This document shows positions 24,064 to 37,200 of a DNA stretch of 64,000 nt, one piece after another; the first letter of the stretch is position 1; each line of letters opens with the position of its first letter. A program made the translations under genes and the position numbers. Below the pieces are notes generated by a model. It was not told where the DNA came from, made no database searches, and saw only the letters and a list, made by a program, of their open reading frames with translations. Source of the DNA: Nymphaea colorata (lineage: Eukaryota > Streptophyta > Magnoliopsida > Nymphaeales > Nymphaeaceae). The stretch is taken from contig NC_045148.1 of assembly GCF_008831285.2 (NCBI RefSeq), positions 17,149,002 to 17,213,001 of the forward strand. The letters are read 5' to 3'.

Positions 24064-24734
24064 TGTTATATTCGTGTCCCCCAAAAGAATGCTCAACAAC
24101 AATAAAAGAGGGCAAACCACCACAAAACTGCTAAAAACGGAATCACATGGCAGTGAGCAAAAGAACGAGTTTCCAACACCACTATTGCAGCAATATACGT
24201 CAAAATATATGCTAAATAATGCAGAAAAATAGGAGACCAATTTACGTAGAAAAACCCTCAATAATGGGGTAAAAAACCATGGGCAAGAGAGACTTTCTAT
24301 ATATCAAGAAAGGGAGCCAAATACACGAGCAACAATATCCCTACTGTTTTAAGAAAAACAGTGAACTAAAGAGAACAATAACATTCTCTTATACGAATGA
24401 AAGAAAGAACCCCAAAGATTCAAGAAAGAAATCACCCAATGAAGACTCCCTTCATTTTTCCTTCTTTGTCTTTCCTCTTTCTTTTTGGCGTGCCAATCGA
24501 CCCACGCGCCTTGCTTCTCATCTTCTCTTCCTTGCCTTCCTCTTCTTCTTCTCCTTCTCCTTCTCCTCCCGTATGCAGCCACAAGAGGTCCCTTCTCTTT
24601 TTCCCCAAAAGAGAACAACGAGAGAGAGAGAGGTGAGAGGCGTCGTGAGGAAGGGGCACCATCGGGTGCCCTTCCTTTCTCCCGCCCGTCACTTAAGTAA
24701 CGGGTCGGGTCTTGAGGCTGGACCCGACCCAACA
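24064..24734 (-). repeat. Copia B 3' LTR
   Basis: 671-bp direct repeat of 28860-29540. It contains purine/pyrimidine-rich runs that yield spurious reading frames on both strands. Confidence 0.92.
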
Positions 24735-24785
24735 AACTTCCCCTCTAGCCTTAAGAGAGGGATCATACCTGCAAAATGAACAAAA

Positions 24786-27700
24786 TTAATACACTGCTTT
24801 AAAGGCAGTTACCCCAACTAAGTCTCTACACATGTCATGCTTCTGTCTAGGTAGAGACTTCGTCATCATATCTACAAGATTCTTCTCAGTATGTATCTTC
24901 TCTAACTGAATCAGTTTCTGCTCAAGCAAATCACGAATCCAATGATATCTGACATCAATGTGCTTAGTCCTTGAGTGAAACGCTGAATTCTTCGCCAAGT
25001 GTATAGCGCTTTGGCTATCACAATGCAACACATAGGTCTTCTGACTAAGGCCTATATCATGAAGAAAACTCTTCATCCACAACAACTCTTTACAAGCTTC
25101 AGTTGCTGCAATATATTCTGCCTCTGTAGTGGAAAGAGCAACACACTTCTGCAACCTAGACTGCCATAATACAGCTCCCCCTGCAAAAGTAAAAACATAA
25201 CCAGAAAGAGACTTCCTAGAGTTCAAATCACCTGCCATGTCTGCATCAACAAATCCTTGTATCTCTGAATTAGATTCACCAAAACATAAACAGTAAGTGG
25301 AAGTACTTTTCAGATACCTTAGAATCCACTTCACTGCTGCCCAATGCTCCTTGCCTAGATTTGACAAGAACCTGCTAACTACACCAACTACATAAGCCAA
25401 GTCTGGGCGTGTGCAAACCATAGCATACATGAGACTCCCTACTGCGGAGGCATATGGAACATTCTCCATTCTTTCTTTCTCATCTGCTGAAGAAGGACAT
25501 TGCTCATTTCCTAATTTAAAATGTGCTGCTAAAGGTGTACTTACAGTTTTGGCATCTTTCATGTTGAACTTGCTAAGCACCTTTTCAATGTATTTCTCTT
25601 GTGATAATCACAACTTCTTGGCCTTCCTATCACGAACAATCCTCATGCCTAACAATTGTTGTGCTGGCCCCAAGTCTTTCATATCAAAGAACTTGCCCAT
25701 ATCGATCTTCAATTGACTAATCAATTGACAATCCTGTCCAACAATAAGCATGTCATCTACATATAACAACAAGATAATGAAGCTACCTGATGAGAACTCT
25801 CTGATGTAGACACAATGATCTACGGCTGACCTGCGATACTTTTGATTTATCATAAATGCATCAAATTTCTTGTACCACTGTCTAGGTGCTTGTTTAAGTC
25901 CATACAAGCTCTTCTTCAACTTACAAACCATGTGTTTCTTTCTGGCAACCACAAAACCTTCTGGTTGTGTCATGTAGATTTCTTCCTCTAGATCTCCATG
26001 AAGAAAAGCAGTTTTTACATCTAACTGCTCCAACTCCAAGTCTAAACAAGCCACCAAACCAAGTATTACCCTGATAGATGACATTTTAACAACAGGAGAA
26101 AAAATTTCATCAAAATCAATACCTCTTTCCTGCTTGAAACCTTTCACCACTAACCGAGCTTTGTATCTCAACTTGCCTTGACCTTTATTTTTAAGCTTGT
26201 AGACTCACTTGTTCTGCAACACTTTCTTACGTTTTGGTAGTTCTACCAAATCAAAAGTGTGATTCTTGTATAAAGAATTCATCTCATCCTTCATAGCTTT
26301 AATCCATTCATCTTTATGCACATCATCTAGCACCTCTGCATAGCATTCTGGCTCTCCAATATTTGTAAACATAATATATTCATCAGTAGAATATCTAGTA
26401 GATGGTATATGTGTTCTTTTACCTCTTCCCAATTGCTCCTCAATTGGCTCTGAATGCGAAGGAAGCTCCCCCTCCAACTCATGCTCATAATCAGTTTGAG
26501 TTTCCATAGGGCTGCCATCTGTATACTGCTTGTCTCTCTTTCCTCCTCCTCTACATCTTCATCAGTCTCATCATGCTCAGATAAAAGTTCTTCAGGTTCT
26601 GCATAGGTTGGCTCATGAACACTACTAGCATTTACACCTGACTTCGTGTCTCTCATGACATCTTCAATAGTCTGATCCTCTCTGAAGACAACATCACGAC
26701 TCCTGTAGATTTTGTCATTCTTTAGATCCCATAACCTGTAACCAAATTCATCATCTGCATAACCTAAAAATATTAAAGGAATAGCTTTATCATCTAGTTT
26801 GGTCCTATGTTCTTTAGGTACATGCATAAACGCTTTGCAACCAAAAACTCTGAGGTGATCATACTTAACCTCTTCATCTGACCAAACTCTCTGTGGAATA
26901 TCTCCATCTAGAGGCACTAAAGGAAACCTGTTTATTAAATAAACTGCAGTACGCATTGCCTCTGCCCAAAAATACTTAGGCAACTTAGAGCTAGATAACA
27001 AACTTCTAACTCTCTCAATTATTGTTCTATTCATCCTTTCTGCAACTCCATTATGCTGTGGAGTATAAGAAACTGTCTTTTCATGTCTAATACCATGCTT
27101 TAGACAATAATCTCGTAAAGAAGATGCTATGTACCCACCACCATTATCTGTACGCAGTCTCTTCATCTTCTTACCAGTCTCGCGCTCAACCGCTGCATGA
27201 AAAGTCATGAAGATATTACTTACTTCACTTTTGCTTTTCATTGTAAAGGCCCACACCTTCCTAGATGCATCATCAATAAATGTAACAAAATAGGATGCTC
27301 CACCTTTAGATGTTACATTTATATGTTCACATACATCTGAATAAACTAAATCTAAAACATGTTTAGTTTTTGAAGAACGCTTTTTCTGAAAGGAAACTCG
27401 ATGCAACTTACCAACTAAACAATGATCACATGGAGATATTTGTGCACCATCTGCCTTTGGTAACAAATTCTTCTTGGTGAGCAAGTCGATTCCTCTTTGA
27501 CTCATGTAACCTAACCTCTTATGCCACAAATCTGACGAAGTACCACCAGTAACTGCATGGACATCCACACTACTGATTCGAGACTTCATCCCATACAAAG
27601 AGCCAAATCTGTCACCTCTAGCCAACACTAGTGCCCCCTTGGTAAGTTTCTAACCTGTCTAACTAAATGAAGTACAATATCCATCTTCACTTAGTCTTCC

Positions 27701-28792
27701 TGCAGAAATCAAATTCATTCTCAAGTCTGGAACATGTCTCACATCTCTCAAAGTCAACTTGCATCCTGTGCTCGTCTGAATGCAAACATCTCCTATCCCA
27801 ACAATCTTCGAAGTGTCACTGTTGCCCATGTGAACTACTCCAAAATCATCTGCTCTGTAGGATAAGAATAACTCTCTACATGGTGTGGCATGATATGATG
27901 CCTCTGTATCTAAAATCCATGTAGAATCACTATTCTAAACTGTAAGACAATCATTTTCTTCAGATAAAAATAACACTACCTCATCATCTGAAGCAACTGC
28001 AGTGTACTCTTTTGGCTTCACATTCTCTTGAGTCTTCTTTTTCTGCTCTTTTTCTTCTTTCAATTTCCTACAATCAATCTTCTTGTGCCCTGGAATACCA
28101 CAGTGAAAACATTTACCTGTCATCTTGGATCTTGATTTGGACCTAAAGTTTGACCTGTCATGCCATTTGTTACGGTTCTTCTGTCTGCCCCTGTCTCCCA
28201 TTACTAGCACTTGCGAGCTACCAGTACCAAGAGACTTTCTCCTTGTTTCTTCATTTAGAATGCTGCTGGTTACATACTTCATCGTAAGCACACCATCTGG
28301 AGCGGAGTTGCTCAAAGAAACAACTAAAGTCTCCCAACTGTCGGGAAGAGAACTAAGCAACAAGAGTGCCTGTAACTCATCATCTAATATCATTTTCATG
28401 GCTGACAACTGATTGATTATGCTCTGCACTTCATTCAAATGCTTTGACACTGGTTTTCCCTCTCTAAGTTTCAGATTTACCAATTGCCTAATCAAGAAAG
28501 CATTGTTCCCAACTGTTTTCCTCTCGTAAAGATCATGCAATTTCTGCCATAACGACTTCGCGCTCGTCTCTGCGGATACCAAATGAAAAACACAGTCATC
28601 TAACTATTGTCTGATGGTGTCAATGGTTTTCCTATCCAATAACTTCTATTTTTCATCTGTCATATTCGCTGACTTCTGGTTCTCAATGGGTGCATATAAG
28701 TCTTTACAATACAGCAAATCTTCCATTTTCGCTTTCCATATAGTCCAATTGTTCCCATTTAAAGAGACCATTCTAGTAGGGGTCGACTCCAT
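24786..28792 (-). pseudogene. Copia B gag-pol polyprotein with scattered stops
   Basis: From ATG 28792: Gag (QLVNLKLREGKPVSKHLNEV), CCHC knuckle KCFHCGIPGHKKIDC, gag-pre-integrase LWHKRLGYMSQRG, integrase LVYSDVCEHINV and RTDNGGGYI (DNGG kept), RT LDVKTAFLHGDLEEEIYM and YVDDMLIVGQ, RNase H FVDADMAGDL, ending KAVY. Long frames survive (433 aa, 264 aa), better preserved than in A. Stops: two TAG for Trp in Gag (about 28610-28660), a TAG near 27650, a TGA in NK-W-VYK (about 26206) and a TGA for Trp near 25608; a frame slip lies near 26510. Confidence 0.92.
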
Positions 28793-28859
28793 CCTTTAAT
28801 AAGAATGCACACAACCACACTGGCGCTAACTTGGTGCTAACCTGTCTCTGATACCACTT

Positions 28860-29540
28860 TGTTATAGTCGTGTCCCCCAAAAGAATGCTCAACAATAATA
28901 AAAGAGGGCAAACCACCACAAAACTGCTAAAAACGGAATCACAGGGCAGCGAGCAAAAGAACGAGTTTCCAACACCACTATTGCAGCAATATACGTCAAA
29001 ATATATGCCAAATAATGCAGAAAAATAGGAGACCAATTTATGTGGAAAAACCCCCAATAATGGAGTAAAAAACCACAGGCAAGAGAGACTTTCTATATAT
29101 TAAGAAAGGGAGCCAAATACACGAGCAACAATATCCCTACTGTTTTAAGAAAAACAGTGAACTAAAGAGAACAATAACACTCTCTTATGCGAATGAAAGA
29201 AAGAGCCCCAAAGATTCAAGAAAGAAATCACCCAATGAAGACTCTCTTCATTTTTCCTTCTTTGTCTTTCCTCTTTCTTCTTGGCGTGCCAATCGACCCA
29301 CGCGCCTTGCTTCTCCTCTTCTCTTCCTTGCCTTCCTCTTCTTCTTCTCCTTCTCCTTCTCCTCCCGTATGCAGCCACAAGAGGTCCCTTCTCTTTTTCC
29401 CCAAAAGAGAACAACGAGAGAGAGAGATGTGAGAGGCGTCTTGAGGAAGGGACACCATCGGGTGCCCTTCCTTTTTCCCGCCCGTCACTTAAGTGACGTG
29501 ACGGGCCAGGTCGGGTCTTGAGGCTGGACCCGACCCAACA
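28860..29540 (-). repeat. Copia B 5' LTR
   Basis: 681-bp partner of 24064-24734. It is closely similar, with small indels (for example an extra GTGAC near the GTCACTTAAGTGAC palindrome). Confidence 0.92.
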
Positions 29541-29815
29541 AGTATGACGTACTGTTCATTAGTTTGAGGGGTGAAGATACATGGAATGACTTCACCCGGC
29601 ATCTCTACAATAAATTGGACAGTCATGGCAGATCAAGCCAACTTCATCGATGGTGAATGCCTGGAAAAGGGCCAAAGGATCAACGCTCTCTTCAAATGCA
29701 TGGAGGGATCCACGATCTTGATGCCCGTCTTCTCTACAAATTACACGTGCGGACTCCACCTGATGTTTGAAGGAGATAGCTAAGGTGATGGAGGTTAACA
29801 AAAGGGAAAATTAAT

Positions 29816-31140
29816 AAGAAGCTCACATGGAAAGTGATCATTTATTTTCTGCTTGGGATGAAGTGATCTAGATTCAAGGTGTTCTCTTCAAGCGATCCAG
29901 ACTATACGAGGACATATACAGCAGTAAAATGGATTTGATGAGCTTTTCTTTTAAAAAGAAAAATTCTATGAATGTTCTCTCAATCAAGTGATTATGAGAA
30001 CCCAAACATATTCTCTCCTGCTCCACCAACATATTCATCCGATTTCCCTCACCAAGTCATCACATCCTACTTTTGTTTTTCTGAAAATGGTTCCTTTTCT
30101 GCTGCTACAGCATGAGATAGGCCTTATCATTCTTCCAGTATCTTGTCCACTGGGGAACCATTGACATTCAATGCTCATGCATCTCTTATAATAACGAGAA
30201 TGGAGCACAAACTCCTTTGCTTATTTTCCCAATGGGACCTTGATGAAGTTGACGTAACATAGTAACATGGTTCGAGGCAAGGTGGGAAGCAAATTGGAGG
30301 CAACAGCGGAACACCAGGCACCTGTAGATTTACAACATTTGAAACTATACTAATTTTTTTGGGGGAAAAAAACCTTATTTCTTCAAGAAGTTTGTAAAAA
30401 ATATGAGTTTGTCCTTATGAATTGTTGAAATGGTCACCCATTAGAAAGAAACAAGTGAATAATATATCGCTGCTTTGAACATGAAACAGAGAGGTCCTTT
30501 GATTAAATGAAGCAAAGCCATGATTTGCCATGAAAGTTCTCAAGAAGCTCGGAGTAAAAAATTGAATCAATTAATTGCTAGACGTTCCATCATCGTCCCT
30601 GAATTTCCTCTTCTTTTATGACTGGAAGTGGAAGCTACAGAGCTGCAGTCACCTGTAAACTGAGCGGAATCCACTTTAGAAGATACTAAATGACAGCTTG
30701 ATTATGAGATCCCTCCTAATCTGAAAATCACCTTCATAACAAAAACATGTATTTTAAATATTTTTTTTCATAACCGTTTTTTATTTTGTTTTATAATTTT
30801 TTTTTATAGAAATATTTTAGTCGTTACATATTTGTGTATATAAGGTTGTACATCGAGAATTGCATCTTGTGTATCAAAAGATTCGCCAGCTTAATTAGAT
30901 GGGACTTGACATTTATGGGTCTGTGTTTGGGTTTGGGTGACGTGCACGCAAGATCTCAATTCAAATGGCCTGTTTGTGCTCAGGCCGAAGAGGAAAATGC
31001 GCTCCTATTATTTAATCCAAAGCCGAAAAATTAATGAGGCGTGACCAGCAACACCCAGGGCATCAGAATATCAGGGCAGCGGTTTCTCTGCAGCAGAGTT
31101 CACGGCTGCTGGTTTCTTAAGATTGACTTCTCTCATTGGC
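29816..31140. other. TNL upstream region with a third copy of arm sequence
   Basis: About 30190-30730 matches 43690-44200 in the same orientation (shared words ACAAACTCCTTTGCTTATTT, GACGTTCCATCATCG, TGACTGGAAGTGGAA), and partly the reverse of 4861-5090. The rest is AT-rich, without a gene, and leads into the TNL promoter. Confidence 0.65.
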
Positions 31141-31256
31141 GAAATCAGGTAGCTCGTTTTCGAAATATTACCGGAACTTTTTCTGTCTAATTGCCGAGTT
31201 CATCCTTGTGAGCCTGTGAGGGTGTCTAAATATTGTGTTTCTCCTTCAGCATCGAG

Positions 31257-34200
31257 ATGACTGGTGGCGTGGCTTACACTAGAAGAAAAATCATTGAGAA
31301 ACGAGGGCGGCCATCTGATTGTGGAAGCGAATATAGGAAGGAAGATGCAGGGAGGAACCCTCCGGAGGATGAAGCAGCAGAGCCATCAACAGGGACACCA
31401 GAAATGGGCTGCTTTGACTGCGAAGTGTTCATTAGTTTCAGAGGAAATGATACACGCAAAGGCTTCACCAGCCATCTGCACAAGGAATTGGAAAGTCGTG
31501 GCATACCCACCTTCATTGATAGCGAACGCTTGGAAAAGGGACGAAGAATCAGCGATCTTTTCAAGTGGATCGAGGGGTCGAAGATATTCATGCCCATCTT
31601 CTCCAAAAACTATGCAGAGTCCAAATGGTGTTTGGGGGAGATAGCTAAGATGGTGGAGATCAACAAACGGGAAGGCGATCAAAGGAGGCCCATTATTCCC
31701 ATATTTTACGATGTTCCTCCTGATGATGTCAGGGATTGCAGGGCATCATTTGAAGAGGCTTTCGAAAAACATCAGCACGACATAGAATTAGGAGAGGAGC
31801 AGATCAATGAGTGGAAAGTCGCCGTAACAGAAGCGGGGAAAATTTCTGGATACTGTCTCTCTGAAACGGAAGGGTAACTCTTCTCTTTAACTCCTCTCTC
31901 TTTCTATATATATATATATACTTCTATGAGTGCTTGCATAGTGACATTGTGTTCTATAGTTTAGTACACAAACTGAGGATCTCAGATCATGTATTTTAAA
32001 GTCGGATGGAGAGTCTGACATTAAAACCGTGGATCTAGGATCGCAGAACAGAACGCCACGGATCTAAAATCAGTGGTGAAACAAACACAACAGAACTTTT
32101 CTAGTGGACATAGTTTTTGTTGAGAAGTATGCAATGAGAAAAAACAGAGATTGCAAGTGAAGGAAAAACTGTAAGACAGTAATTACGTGGTTCGGCTTGA
32201 AGCCTACATCCACGAGAGAAAGGGGAACTCTTCTTCATTCTGTTTTTTTTTTCACTCCTTTACAGCAGGGGTACACCCCATTATATAGGTTTCACTTATA
32301 AGATTGAGATAGGAACAGATTTTTAGGGATTAACAAGAATCTTCAGTTGCTGCCGTTAGAGATGCTCCTTGATCACGACAATCTTGGTGTGGATGATTTG
32401 ATGAGGAACACACACCAGATCAGCGTCCAATCTTCTCCCAAAAGTGGTAGATCTTCTAATATCTCTTTACGAGATTTTCGTCCCATCTCTTTGTAACTAA
32501 CAGTCTCCCCCTCAAGTTGGCGTGCAGATATCGATCTGCCCCAACTTGTGTATAATGAATGTATGACGATCTCTTCCAAGAGATTTTGTAAGAATGTCAG
32601 CAAGTTGAAGTTCACTTCTGACGTGTGGTGTTATAATGGTTCCATCCTGTATTTTTTCTCTGATGAAATGGCAATCGACTTCGATGTGCTTAGTACGTTC
32701 GTGAAAAACTGGATTTGCTCCAATATAGATAGCAGCCATGTTGTCACACATTAACCTCATGGGCTCCTCTACTTCAATCTTCATATCTTTCAATAATGCT
32801 TTTATCCATACTAATTCACACGTACATGACGCCATAGCTCTGTATTCTGCCTCTGCACTTGATCGGGCCACAACCGATTGTTTTTTACTTTTCCAAGTCA
32901 CCAAGTTTCCTCCGACAAAAGTACAGTATCCTGTTGTAGATTTTCGATTGTTTGGATCCCCCGCCCAATCAGCATCACAGTAACCAATGACATCCATTTT
33001 CTGATCTCGTTTCATCACGATCCCTTGTCCAGGAGTTCTTTTTAAGTATCTCAAGATTCTGTGAGCAGCTTCAACGTGTCTTGACTTTGGGTTGTGCATA
33101 AATTGACTTACCAGGCTGACAGCATAAGTGATGTCTGGTCGAGTGACGGTCAGGTATATGAGCTTCCCAACCAATTTCTGAAAACTTTGAACATTTTCAA
33201 TTCCTTCTCCTTCATCTTTCTTCAATTTGCAATTTATCTCAAGAGGTGTGTCTGCAGCCTTTGCTCCCAGACATCCAGTTTCCTTTAAGAGGTCTAGAGT
33301 ATATTTTCTTTGGCATATAAAGATTCCATTTTCTGAGTGCGCCACCTCTATACCCAAGAAGTACCGTAGGGTTCCAAGGTCTTTTATTTCAAATTGCTGA
33401 TTGAGATAAGTTTTGACGTGTACCATGAACTCTTTATCATCACCTGTCAATATGATGTCATCTACATAAACAAGTAGAATAGTTATTTTTGAGGATCGAA
33501 TAGCAACAAACATTGTATAATCAGCGCTGCTACGCTTAAATCCAATCTTAGTTAGTGCTTCACTTAGGCGTGAAAACCACGCTCGAGGGGACTGCTTAAG
33601 GCCGTAAAGAGCCTTTTTTAGTTTGCACACATACCCTTTCTTATGTTGTATGCCTTGAGGAACTTCCATGTAAACTTCTTCATTGAGTTCTCCATGAAGA
33701 AAAGCATTCTTGACATCAAGTTGTGCTAGTTTCCACCGTTTGATTGAAGCAACTGAAAGAAGAGTTCTTACTGTATTCATCTTAGCGACTGGAGCAAAGG
33801 TTTCATTGAAGTCTACTCCCTCAGTTTGAGTGAAACCTTTTGCAACGAGGCGAGCTTTGTACCGTTCGATAGTTCCATCACTGTGATATTTGATCTTGTA
33901 TATCCACTTACATCCGACGACTTTCTTCCCTTCAGGCAGTGGCACTATCTCCCAGGTTTGATTTTTGTTCAACGCGGACAACTCTTCTTGCATAGCTCTC
34001 TGCCAGCTTATGTTTGTATTAGCTTCCTCATAGTTTTTTGGCTCATGATGAGAGTAGGTATTGAGAACATAGGACTTGTATGGCTTTGATAAGGTATTGA
34101 AATTGATGTAGTTTTCTATGGAGTGGTTGTGTTGAGTCGATAAATAGGTATAAAAGTCATTCAGTTTTGATGGTGGTCTAGAGGGACGGGTTGATCTTCT

Positions 34201-37200
34201 AAGGGTTGGTTCAATGCTTTGATTTTGGTTAGACAACAGTGGCTGCAAATCTTGGTTTAGGTTACTCTCTTGGTTTTGGTTTTCTAAGATGGTAGGTTCA
34301 CTAGGTTGCTGGTTTTGGTTTTTGGTATGAGTTTGAAAAACATCAACAAGAGGAAGAGAGAGAGGAGCTAGAGCAAGAGGAGCAGTAACAGAGCTAGTGC
34401 CTTGATCTTGAGTCTCCCCCTGACTTGGTGCCTCATAATAGGATTCATTCTCAAAGAATTTCACATCCCGAGTTACAAAAAACTTTCTTGATTTTGGGTC
34501 AAAGCATTTGTAGCCACTTTTCTTGCTTGAGTACCCAAGGAAGATGCATTTCAAAGCTCGCTTTTCAAGTTTGTTTCGAAATCTCTCTTGTATATGCACA
34601 AAACATTTACACCCAAAAATTCTTAAATGTCTAATAGAGATTGTTTTGTGCATTAGAACTTCAAGAGGAACTTGATTTTCAATACTAGAACTGGGAATTC
34701 TATTAGCAAGATAGCAGGCAGTACCAACTGCTTCTGCCCAAAAAACTTGAGGTACGTTCATATGCATCATAAGGGCACGGGCAATATTAAGAAGCTGTCT
34801 GTTCTTTCTTTCTGACACCCCATTTTGTTGGGGAGTCCCTGAACATGTAAGTTGAGGTTGTATCCCTTTTTTGTTCAGGAATTCCTCAAACTGTTGGTTC
34901 ACATATTCCCCCCCATTATCAGATCGAAGCTTCTTAATTTTTGCACCATACTGAGTGTATACCAAATTGTAATAATCTTGAAAAACCTTAACAACTTCAC
35001 TTTTATTTCTAAGAAAAAATATCCATGACATGCGAGATTTATCTTCGATAAAAGACACATAATACCTGTATCCCGTATTGGATTCCACAGGAGCTGGTCC
35101 CCACACGTCTGAATGTACCAAATCAAAAAAATCCGTAGATCGATCAGTGGATGTTTGAAACGGCAGCCTAGTTGACTTCGAATATTCGCAAGCATCACAA
35201 GAGTGTTCATTAATGGTGACATTAGGAACACGTATTTTCAAGCTTCTGTCTGAAATATGCCCAAGTCTTGCGTGCCACATCTGGTATTCTTGCCTCTTCT
35301 TTTCATTATTGGTGTGTACTAAGAAGCTTGACTCTGGAGTCTCCACCATATAAAGCCCATTTTGTTCCCATCCTCTACCAATCTCCCTCTTCGTTTCCAG
35401 ATCCTGAAATATCACATTCTTGGGAGAGAAAACAGCCATACAATTGTAAGTCTTTGTCAACTTGCTAACTGACATCAAACTAGTGGAGAGATGTGGTACA
35501 TAAAGAACTGAAGATGATTTATTTTCAAAAAAAGAAAATTTTCCAGTTCCATCAACTGCAATATGTGATCCGTCAGCTGAGAAGACGGATTTTTTGTTCA
35601 TATGATCAATAGTGGTCAGCCTTGTCAGATCATTTGTCATATGATCGGTGGCACCAGTATCAACAACCCATATAGATTTACTAGAATGTGTGAGGAGGGC
35701 AAGGTTGTTACCTTCAATAGAGTTGCTGACCGGTTGAGAAGAGACGAGGTTCGTTTTTGAGAATTTTTGGAAAAATTTCTCTAAGTCCTCTTTTGTAACA
35801 AAATGAGCAAGATCAACTTGAGGAGTGGTTGTTGCCTTGTCTCTTGCAGGTTTGCCGACGAGTTCCCAGCATCTTTCTCGAAGATGACCCGTTTTTTTGC
35901 AATGAGAACATTTTAGTTTGCTGCGGTTTCGTTGAAAATTTCCGCCACCACTTTGATTTTTTGAATCGCCTTTCCATGTCTCGCCTTTCCATGTCTTGGA
36001 TTCAGATCGAGCTAGACATGCCATCTTCTCTGGATTTTCTTCATATATGTCTGTGGGATTCATAACTTTTCTTCTGGTGTCTTCTCTTTGTATTGCTTGG
36101 CAAACTTGATTATAGCTTGGCAAGGGAGTGGTCATGAGAATCTGGCTACGAAGATTCTCATAGTCAGGTCCAAGACCAGCAAGCACTTTAAATATTTTGT
36201 CTTCATCGAATCGCTTTTGATAGATCTCGGCATCGGTAGTGAGTGGTCTGTATTGGGCGAGTTCATCATACAGGCTGCGAAGTTTGTTTAAGTAGAGGCT
36301 GGTTTGCTTACCATCTTTGGTGAGATTGGCAATGTCAAGTTGTAGCTGATAGACGCGGGCAAGGTTGTTTTGCTCGCTGTACATCTCTCTCAATGTATCC
36401 CATATTTCCTTCGCTGTTTCCTTGTATAGAAATAAACTAGATATGTGAGGTTCCATAGAATTCATAAGCCAAGCCATTACCATATCATTCTCAGATTCCC
36501 AATCTTCATAGTTGGGATCGTTCTTTGCTGGAGGTGTGATTCGTCCACTGATATATCCTACTTTGGATCGCCCGCTTAAGAATAGACGGGCAGCTTTAGC
36601 CCAACTGAGATAATTGGTGTCGTTGAGGAGAATAGAAGTGATCTTGAGTGTCCCATGGCTCTGATCGTGTCCTCCTTTCATACTGCTGGAATTTCCGCTA
36701 GATTGGTTACTAGACGTATCTGCCATGGCAGGAAATCACTTGATGACAGGCGATATTTAAAAACAATGGACTACTCCTTTCCGGATTCTCAAAAAAAATC
36801 CCACCGATATCAGTCCCATGAGAAGAGACGAAAAAAAACAGAGTTGCACAAATGTAAGCAGCGACTAATTCTCAAAAAAGTCATTTAACGGACTTACGCA
36901 GAAAATCCATTGTCCTCTGTTCATTTCAACGAGTGTCTGCCTCTGTTCTCAACAAATAAATCACAATGGAAAAAGAATTTCTTCAGATTTTTTTTTTTTT
37001 TTTTCCGTTACCGGGGACCTTGCCGACTGGTGGAGCTCCAATCAAAAACGAGAAACGAGGTTGGCAGGAGAAGATGGCAGCGAGGAAGGGTGAGATGGGC
37101 TAAAACGACATCTCTTACGATGATCTTTTAGGCGTTGCAGAGCAGACTTGATTGGATCGCCCCATTGCTGAAAAAAACTTAGAATTCCTTTTGCAGCGGC

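Larger units (their letters stand above)
24064..29540 (-). mobile_element. Ty1/copia retrotransposon B (dead, same family as A)
   Basis: LTRs at 24064-24734 (3') and 28860-29540 (5') share TGTTGGGTCGGG ends with element A. Flanks AGTGT (24059-24063) and AGTAT (29541-29545) fit a 5-bp target duplication with one later change. The primer site TGGTATCAGAGAC (minus, about 28845-28857) adjoins the 5' LTR; a purine tract AGAGGGGAAG adjoins the 3' LTR. Total 5477 bp. It was inserted in the TIR coding sequence of a TNL relic. Confidence 0.94.
23950..29815 (+). pseudogene. TIR-domain (TNL) pseudogene, split by copia B
   Basis: Joining the sequence just left of 24064 (CATAAGTGT) to that right of 29545 gives a frame reading CDVLFISLRGEDTWNDF then TRHLYNKLDSHG; after a small frameshift it continues FIDGECLEKGQRINALF, KCMEGSTILMPVFSTNYT. 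This aligns with the TIR domain of the complete gene (CEVFISFRGNDTRKGF ... FIDSERLEKGRRISDLF). A second frame change precedes KVMEVNKRE near 29800, and no NB-ARC follows. The 5' limit left of copia B is uncertain. Confidence 0.78.

Noticed and set aside
32548-36291. Plus-strand frames opposite copia C
   Set aside because: Shadows of the 1404-aa minus-strand polyprotein.
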